Of a DNA stretch of 12,625 nucleotides, positions 8,988 through 12,625 are shown piece by piece (position 1 is the stretch's first letter; each line of letters opens with the position of its first letter). A program made the translations under genes and the position numbers. Origin of the DNA: Methanohalobium sp046546175 (GTDB taxonomy: Archaea > Halobacteriota > Methanosarcinia > Methanosarcinales > Methanosarcinaceae); NCBI RefSeq assembly GCF_046546175.1, contig NZ_JBKGYF010000048.1, positions 1 through 12,625 of the forward strand. The letters run 5' to 3'. The notes under the pieces were generated by a model. It worked only from the letters and a program-made list of their open reading frames with translations. It had not been told where the DNA came from and did not search any database.

Positions 8988-9164
8988 TTATTTTTCTCTA
9001 CCGAGGAAATAATAAGCAATGGCACCCAATATACCAAATATAAGTGCTACAGCAATCCATACAACTTTCATTACAGTACTTAATTTATTATTTTGTGTCA
9101 GGACATCATATATTACCCATATTACAGATATTAATACAATAAATCCCCATATCAAATCTAACAT
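8988..9164 (-). CDS. Small PLDc_N-like two-helix membrane protein
   Basis: A 58-residue protein starts at ATG 9164, 6 nt after a GGTGAT Shine-Dalgarno site (9176-9171), and ends with TAA at 8988-8990. Two transmembrane helices are visible (about residues 3-19 and 33-53). They are joined by a short polar loop (DVLTQNNKLS) and followed by the ending AYYFLGREK. This matches the small 'phospholipase D nuclease N-terminal' (PLDc_N) membrane domain, whose marks are an Asp after helix 1, a Trp at the start of helix 2 and a closing Tyr-Tyr/Leu...Gly-Arg. Despite the name the domain has no catalytic residues and is often found alone; its role is unknown. The gene stands alone, and the protease gene downstream on the same strand has its own promoter. 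The frame is too short for common gene-calling cut-offs and is easily missed. Confidence 0.8.
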   Translation of the reverse strand: MLDLIWGFIVLISVIWVIYDVLTQNNKLSTVMKVVWIAVALIFGILGAIAYYFLGREK

Positions 9165-9277
9165 TTATTAATCACCACTAAATATTTAATAAGTCTTAAG
9201 TTTCAAATTAAACTTAGTAACAAATTGAAACATTCTCATTCTTAAAATTGATAGTATCATTTATTAAAATAGCGCTT

Positions 9278-9321
9278 TGTCAGCTACTAACCGCTGAAGC
9301 AGTTAGCTTGTCCTTCCATCT
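9278..9321 (-). mobile_element. Solo IS200/IS605-like right-end sequence, copy 1
   Basis: This 44-bp block matches positions 12357-12400 with three differences. Read on the minus strand it goes GGAAGGACAAGC, then a hairpin (7-bp stem, 4-nt loop TTCA), then TAGCTGACA. A GACAAGC-type lead, a subterminal hairpin and a short tail ending in a GAC/CAC-type sequence are the layout of IS200/IS605 right ends. No transposase gene is attached. The one stem difference from copy 2 gives a U-G wobble on minus-strand RNA, so the fold is kept. The assignment to this family rests on layout, not on a database match. Confidence 0.5.
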
Positions 9322-9530
9322 CTTAACTATAGTCATTAACTCATTGAATTATACCTTGTATTTGTACATAGAATTTGTTCATCCATGCTTTAGCAAATGA
9401 CAGATATTTTTCTAGTTCCATGAACAATGTTTTTATGATAATCTCATATGCTGTTTGTGTATAATTAACTACATACCTTACTATAATAGAAGCTAAGCGG
9501 AGGACATTACAAACAACTTAAATCTCTGAC

Positions 9531-9709
9531 TCTTTAAACTGTAGTTTAAAGATATTGGTAAATTTTCAATTTACCAAGTTTAAGTTTAACTCTAAATTTT
9601 TGATTTAGAGTGTTTTGATTTGAAGAGAACAGTTAAAACTGTTGGCTTCCTGCTCCATTTCTCGTGAACCTTTTGACATTGGTTTCTGTAGAAATCCAAT
9701 TAATGTCAA
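9531..9709. repeat. Array of five different short hairpins
   Basis: Five inverted repeats of unrelated sequence follow each other. 9531-9552 has a 10-bp perfect stem and a 2-nt loop. 9555-9577 has a 10-bp perfect stem and a 3-nt loop. 9589-9611 has a 9-bp perfect stem and a 5-nt loop. 9628-9643 has a 7-bp stem and a 2-nt loop, with a further 4-bp GAAG/CTTC stem outside it at 9622-9625 and 9646-9649. 9673-9709 has an 8-bp outer stem and a 7-bp inner stem with one bulged base. Such dense perfect pairing is not expected by chance even in AT-rich DNA. It could be a structured RNA, a DNA structure used by a mobile element, or a run of terminators. It is not a CRISPR array, because the units are not repeats of one another. 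Confidence 0.6.
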
Positions 9710-9857
9710 TACCATGAACCAAAAGTAATGAAATTATAACAATACCCACAATTAAAATTTAAGGATATCTACAAAACCAAAAAACTATACTAATATCAAG
9801 AGTACCATGATACACGGTACTGCTATTTTTTGGCAGTTTATATCTGTACTCAGCATG

Positions 9858-9906
9858 TTTTATATGGGACTGTTACCATATGACAGTACTGATAAAAAGT
9901 AGAGGT
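9858..9906 (+). promoter_or_regulatory. Promoter, candidate operator and Shine-Dalgarno site of the regulator/Fe-S operon
   Basis: A TATA-like TTTTATATG lies at 9858-9866, which would place transcription start near 9888. A second TATA-like TTTATATC lies at 9837-9844. An inverted repeat ACTGT-N9-ACAGT (9869-9887) and an 8-bp palindrome CAGTACTG (9885-9892) sit where a bound repressor would block initiation. The Shine-Dalgarno sequence AGAGGT (9901-9906) lies 6 nt before the ATG at 9913. The operator role is inference; autoregulation by the downstream winged-helix protein is the simplest reading. Confidence 0.5.
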
Positions 9907-9912
9907 ATTGAT

Positions 9913-10311
9913 ATGCTGGATTTTGCCTGTAAAGAATTTGAACTGGATGATGTATTCAAATGCGCGCTCAAGCTCACAAAGTCTGAATTGCAGATAATGA
10001 ACAAATTTCTGGAAAATGATGACAAATGGTTAACTTCGGACGACATTGCGGTGATGATGGGTTTCGATCTCTCGACTGTCCAGAAAGCTGTGAAAAAATT
10101 ATACACAAGCGATGTACTGAACAGGTCACAGAAAAACCTTGATAACGGTGGTTATGTCTATATTTACAAAGTGTGCAACAGGGAAGAGATGAAAATGCTC
10201 ATAATGGAAATAGTTTACACGTGGGTCAGTAGAGTCGAAAACGAATTTGATAATTGGATAGATGGAAAACAAAACTACCCTTATGTTGCAGAAAGTGTTA
10301 GGAGTATTTGA
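9913..10311 (+). CDS. Winged-helix transcriptional regulator (TrmB/MarR-like)
   Basis: The ATG at 9913 is chosen over the in-frame ATG at 9880 because only the former has a Shine-Dalgarno sequence (AGAGGT, 6 nt ahead); the protein is then 132 residues. Residues about 20-36 form a helix (LTKSELQIMNKFLE). Residues 38-70 form the helix-turn-helix (LTSDDIAVMMG, then STVQKAVKKLYTSDVL), and 71-88 form the wing with Tyr-rich strands (GGYVYIYKV). An amphipathic helix at 89-118 probably makes the dimer. It resembles archaeal TrmB/MarR-type DNA-binding proteins but lacks the sugar-binding domain of true TrmB. Three cysteines (6, 17, 88) could sense redox state or a metal, which is inference. The stop codon lies 2 nt before the ATG of the Fe-S protein gene, so the two are almost surely co-transcribed and the regulator probably controls this operon. 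Confidence 0.85.
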   Translation: MLDFACKEFELDDVFKCALKLTKSELQIMNKFLENDDKWLTSDDIAVMMGFDLSTVQKAVKKLYTSDVLNRSQKNLDNGGYVYIYKVCNREEMKMLIMEIVYTWVSRVENEFDNWIDGKQNYPYVAESVRSI

Positions 10312-10313
10312 TT

Positions 10314-10937
10314 ATGCTTAAGATAACTCCCTATATGGGTATAATAGTACTGATTGTAGCTACTGTCGGTCTCTGGTACCCGATACTTGGATATTTCATG
10401 GTGGTTATGCTTGCCACATTGATGATTATCAGTCCATTCAGAGGCAGATGGTTCTGTGGAAACATATGTCCTAGAGGAAGCCTCTATGATTTCTGGGTTG
10501 GGAAGATAACAAAAAGCAAGAAAATACCCAAAATCCTTGAAAGTATGTGGGTAAGAGTTCCTGTATTTGCAGCAATGATGGGATTCATGGGTTACCGTAT
10601 ATTTGAAGTGATTCAAACAGAAAGTTTTGTCAACCAGCTTGGTATGGTGTTTGTATCCATGTGTTTTGTATCAACTTCTGTTGCTGTTGTGCTCGGAGTA
10701 TTCGTCAGTCCAAGGACATGGTGTACCATTTGCCCGATGGGAACAGTTCAGAGGATCATTGGTGGAGATAAATATCAACTGCAGGTGGACGATGATAAAT
10801 GTATATCATGCAACAAATGCAGCAAAGTTTGCCCGATGCATCTTGACGTCAAAAATGTGAGCAATAACCCTGATTGCATCAAATGTGAACGATGCGTTGA
10901 TAACTGTCCAAAGGATGCTTTGAATTTCCCGCATTGA
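10314..10937 (+). CDS. NapH-like membrane 4Fe-4S ferredoxin-type protein
   Basis: The 207-residue protein starts at ATG 10314, 9 nt after GGAG (10301-10304). A TTG at 10308 is possible but too close to that site. Four transmembrane helices are predicted at about 7-24, 26-42, 80-100 and 108-132. Two NapH/MauN-type motifs flank the membrane part: WFCGNICPRG (C48, C52) and WCTICPMG (C137, C140). The C-terminal domain has two classic [4Fe-4S] sites: C163-x2-C166-x2-C169-x3-C173-P and C188-x2-C191-x2-C194-x3-C198-P. The family moves electrons between the membrane quinone or methanophenazine pool and soluble or extracellular partners. Which partner applies here cannot be told. It is shorter than NapH proper (about 260-290 residues), with short loops. 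It forms an operon with the upstream regulator, so its synthesis is probably condition-dependent. Confidence 0.88.
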   Translation: MLKITPYMGIIVLIVATVGLWYPILGYFMVVMLATLMIISPFRGRWFCGNICPRGSLYDFWVGKITKSKKIPKILESMWVRVPVFAAMMGFMGYRIFEVIQTESFVNQLGMVFVSMCFVSTSVAVVLGVFVSPRTWCTICPMGTVQRIIGGDKYQLQVDDDKCISCNKCSKVCPMHLDVKNVSNNPDCIKCERCVDNCPKDALNFPH

Positions 10938-10957
10938 TTTTTAAATAAATGAAGATA

Positions 10958-10992
10958 CAGGAGCAGTACCGGTTTGCTCCTGATAAATTTTT
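10958..10992 (+). terminator. Hairpin terminator of the regulator/Fe-S operon
   Basis: A perfect 8-bp stem (CAGGAGCA at 10958-10965, TGCTCCTG at 10975-10982) with a 9-nt loop lies 20 nt after the stop codon. A T run (10988-10992) follows. It also separates this operon from the convergent permease gene. On the minus strand no comparable T run follows the hairpin directly. Confidence 0.75.
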
Positions 10993-11108
10993 GCGTTTTA
11001 TTTTGGATAGACCAATTATCCTTGCTTTCCAAATTCAAAACCCATGGTTAATTAGCTGAATTTTGCTGAGTAGTGTAGATTTCAGAAAGGTTTCCTGCCG
11101 AGTCCTAA

Positions 11109-12308
11109 TTATTCATATCTTAAAGCTTCAACTGGGTTCAACTTGGCAGCTTTGCTTGCTGGATATACACCTGCGATTATTCCCACAAACACAGCCACAA
11201 ATACACCTATTATTATCAATTCAAATGGGAATACATTCGGTAAATCGAGAAATGTATTTGCACCATATGCACCCAATATACCCACTGTCGTACCAACAAC
11301 ACCTCCGATAAGTCCTATAACCACGGATTCTACTAAAAACAAAACAAGGACATCATAATAGGTATATCCCACCGCTTTCATTAACCCGATTTCACGGGTA
11401 CGTTCGGTTACAGTTACAAGCATGATATTCATGATACCGATAGATCCAACTACCAGTGATATAAGAGCCACAGATATAAGCAGTGCACTCAGAGCCGCTG
11501 ATATCTGACCTACCTGGTCAAGTATCTCGGCCTGATTGAAAATTGAATAGGGTTTAACATCTTCGTTATCAATCTCTCTTTCAGGAACACCCAGACTTCT
11601 TGCCAGACGTTTATCTACCCTGTCAGAAATCTCTCTTATATTTTCTAGACTGGATGCTGTGAGAGCGAACCCACCATAATCTTCTCTATTTAGCATATCC
11701 TGCATGGTAGATATAGGTATAAATATACGCTCTTCGGGATTTGGACCTCCTTCTACAAAAGATGGGTCTCTATCTTCGGTTATCCCTTTGACCCTGAAAG
11801 TTTCAGTCCTTTCAGTACCATCATTTCTCTTGAATGTGATATCGATTGAATTCCTGTTGGATATGTCCCTGTCAAACTTGTCATTTGCAATTTCATGGCC
11901 GAGAACCGCAACGTATTTATCGTTATCACTTAGAAAATTTCCTGATTCCAGATTGATATTACCTACTTGTCCATAATCTTCAGTAGTTCCAAACATCTCA
12001 ATACTTCTCTCACTGGAACCGTATTGAACTGTTGCCGATTTTTCAAGAACAGGTGATACCCCAACTATTCCAGGTGTACTTCTTAACAGGTCAAATTGAC
12101 TATCATAAAAAACATTAACCTCATTACTAAAGATAACAATGAAGTTATCGCCAGAAGCACCTATCTCATCTTCAAAATACTGACTAAAACTTGCTCCAAG
12201 TGAGACATTAGCAATAACTGCTGCCACTCCTATTACAATTCCAATTGTTGTCAGAGTTGACCTCAATTTAGAACTACTTATACTTCCAATAGCAATCTTG
12301 AAAGCCAT
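11109..12308 (-). CDS. MacB/FtsX-type ABC transporter permease
   Basis: The 399-residue protein has the MacB-type layout: transmembrane helix 1 (about 19-40, TTIGIVIGVAAVIA), a large extracellular domain (about 45-265), then three helices at about 272-300, 318-348 and 360-385. VTERTREIGLMKAVG matches the coupling segment that meets the ATPase, and the end PASKAAKLNPVEALRYE is the family signature. Such permeases work as dimers with a LolD/MacB-type ATPase. They use ATP to drive work outside the cell, such as export of lipoproteins, peptides or surface proteins. No ATPase gene adjoins it within the window. The ATG at 12308 has no close Shine-Dalgarno site. The frame stays open upstream, and an ATT at 12323-12321 lies 6 nt after GAGGG (12334-12330), giving a start MLNLSMAFK that fits relatives. 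The extended start is tentative. Confidence 0.88.
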   Translation of the reverse strand: MAFKIAIGSISSSKLRSTLTTIGIVIGVAAVIANVSLGASFSQYFEDEIGASGDNFIVIFSNEVNVFYDSQFDLLRSTPGIVGVSPVLEKSATVQYGSSERSIEMFGTTEDYGQVGNINLESGNFLSDNDKYVAVLGHEIANDKFDRDISNRNSIDITFKRNDGTERTETFRVKGITEDRDPSFVEGGPNPEERIFIPISTMQDMLNREDYGGFALTASSLENIREISDRVDKRLARSLGVPEREIDNEDVKPYSIFNQAEILDQVGQISAALSALLISVALISLVVGSIGIMNIMLVTVTERTREIGLMKAVGYTYYDVLVLFLVESVVIGLIGGVVGTTVGILGAYGANTFLDLPNVFPFELIIIGVFVAVFVGIIAGVYPASKAAKLNPVEALRYE

Positions 12309-12356
12309 ACTTAGATTTAAAATTTCTATCCCTCTTACCTTAATTATTATTTGATA

Positions 12357-12400
12357 TGTGAGCTATTAACCGCTGAAGCGGTTAGCTTGTCCTTCCATCT
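12357..12400 (-). mobile_element. Solo IS200/IS605-like right-end sequence, copy 2
   Basis: This is the second copy of the 44-bp block at 9278-9321. On the minus strand it reads GGAAGGACAAGC, a perfect 7-bp hairpin (TAACCGC-TTCA-GCGGTTA; arms at 12384-12378 and 12373-12367), then TAGCTCACA. It ends about 50 nt upstream of the permease ATG, in the gap between that gene and the partial gene upstream. No transposase is seen on either side within the window, so it is a remnant, a non-autonomous copy, or the end of an element lost by deletion. Confidence 0.5.
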
Positions 12401-12473
12401 ACTATATTCGACTTGTAACCGTTTACATATTGAAACTATTGTCACTATTCTATAATTATTTCAAAGGTTGTAA

Positions 12474-12499
12474 AAGCAGAACTTGATTAAGAACTGCTT
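12474..12499 (-). terminator. Possible terminator of the partial upstream gene
   Basis: A hairpin with arms AAGCAG/CTGCTT (12474-12479 and 12494-12499), a 2+2 internal loop and an inner CTT/AAG stem lies about 70 nt past the stop codon of the partial gene. On the minus strand it is followed by TT at once and then a mixed sequence, so it is a weak terminator at best. Confidence 0.3.
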
Positions 12500-12568
12500 A
12501 TAAACCCTATTACGATTCTAGATGCTTCCAGTGGGTTCAACATGTACTTTACCTTTTATCCGGGGATA

Positions 12569-12625
12569 TCACTGGTTTTTGTTCATCCTTCGTCTGTACA
12601 TCACAATAGCAACTGCACCCACTAT
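12569..12625 (-). CDS. C-terminal end of a membrane-anchored protein (partial)
   Basis: The last 18 codons of a minus-strand gene are present, ending with TGA at 12569-12571. The residues are IVGAVAIVMYRRRMNKNQ: the end of a hydrophobic helix followed by a strongly basic tail. That is typical of an exported archaeal protein held by a C-terminal transmembrane anchor, or of a last helix with its tail in the cytoplasm. The rest lies outside the window. In methanogens MacB-type permeases often follow genes for COG1361-type (S-layer-like) membrane proteins, which would fit this position and end, but that is inference. The frame assignment rests on the hydrophobic-then-basic pattern and the stop. 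Confidence 0.55.
   Translation of the reverse strand: MVGAVAIVMYRRRMNKNQ

Larger units (their letters stand above)
9165..9912. other. Long non-coding stretch with transposon-end and hairpin sequences
   Basis: Nearly 750 bases lack a convincing gene. From left to right they hold the leader of the small membrane protein gene, a 44-bp repeat like an IS200/IS605 right end (9278-9321), about 200 bases with no structure I can name (9322-9530), five hairpins (9531-9709), an AT-rich stretch (9710-9800), and the promoter region of the regulator gene (9801-9912). Short minus-strand open frames exist (for example 9633-9749) but none is a confident gene. It looks like a decayed or stripped mobile-element site. 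Confidence 0.55.

Noticed and set aside
9531..9709. CRISPR array
   Set aside because: The hairpin units have different sequences and no constant repeat or spacer length, and no cas genes are in the window.
9880..9912. Earlier start for the regulator at ATG 9880
   Set aside because: No Shine-Dalgarno site precedes it, it overlaps the operator-like palindromes and lies before the predicted transcription start. The ATG at 9913 has a well-placed AGAGGT.
10308..10313. TTG start of the Fe-S protein overlapping the regulator stop
   Set aside because: GGAG is only 3 nt from the TTG but 9 nt from the ATG at 10314, which also gives a natural Met-Leu-Lys membrane-protein start.
10281..10616. Minus-strand 111-codon open frame over the start of the Fe-S gene
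   Set aside because: It lies antisense across two well-supported genes, and its His/Ser/Tyr-rich composition matches an antisense shadow of membrane-protein codons. No family likeness.

Overview
The window looks like DNA from a methanogenic archaeon of the Methanosarcinales, most likely a halophilic or salt-adapted, AT-rich member of the Methanosarcinaceae. The grounds are archaeal Shine-Dalgarno sequences that match GGAGGTGAT, archaeal TATA boxes, acidic and Asn/Thr-rich exported proteins with many N-glycosylation sequons, a PGF-pre-PGF type domain, and a membrane-anchored CobN-like protein of the kind seen in these methanogens. The genus is inference; no rRNA or other marker gene is present.

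Layout. Positions 12-4640 (+) encode a 1542-residue exported, membrane-anchored relative of the cobaltochelatase large subunit CobN. A hairpin terminator separates it from a convergent gene (4714-8568, -) for a surface subtilisin-like protease with four Ig-like repeats, a PGF-pre-PGF-like domain and a C-terminal membrane anchor. Its reading frame runs 96 codons past the first ATG to a clean signal peptide, but the only start that fits is an ATT codon 7 nt behind a GGAGG. Positions 8641-9912 are mostly non-coding. They hold a 58-residue PLDc_N-like membrane protein (8988-9164, -), a solo 44-bp repeat that resembles an IS200/IS605 right end (9278-9321), and a ladder of five different, near-perfect hairpins (9531-9709).

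From 9913 two tightly coupled genes run on the plus strand: a winged-helix regulator with three cysteines, then a four-helix membrane protein with NapH-type cysteine motifs and two [4Fe-4S] sites. They look like an operon with its own promoter and palindromic operator candidates, ended by a strong hairpin at 10958-10982. On the minus strand lies a MacB/FtsX-type ABC permease (11109-12308). Its upstream region carries the second copy of the 44-bp repeat (12357-12400), and beyond that is the last 18 codons of another membrane protein (12569-12625) that runs out of the window.

How the genes may work together. The CobN-like protein and the protease both act outside the cell, probably tethered to the membrane in or under the S-layer. 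Their convergent arrangement gives no evidence of shared function. The regulator and Fe-S protein probably form a regulated electron-transfer unit. The ABC permease lacks an adjacent ATPase gene inside the window. The least explained parts are the hairpin ladder, the transposon-end remnants, the non-canonical start of the protease, and the outside location of a chelatase-like protein with no ATPase partner in view.
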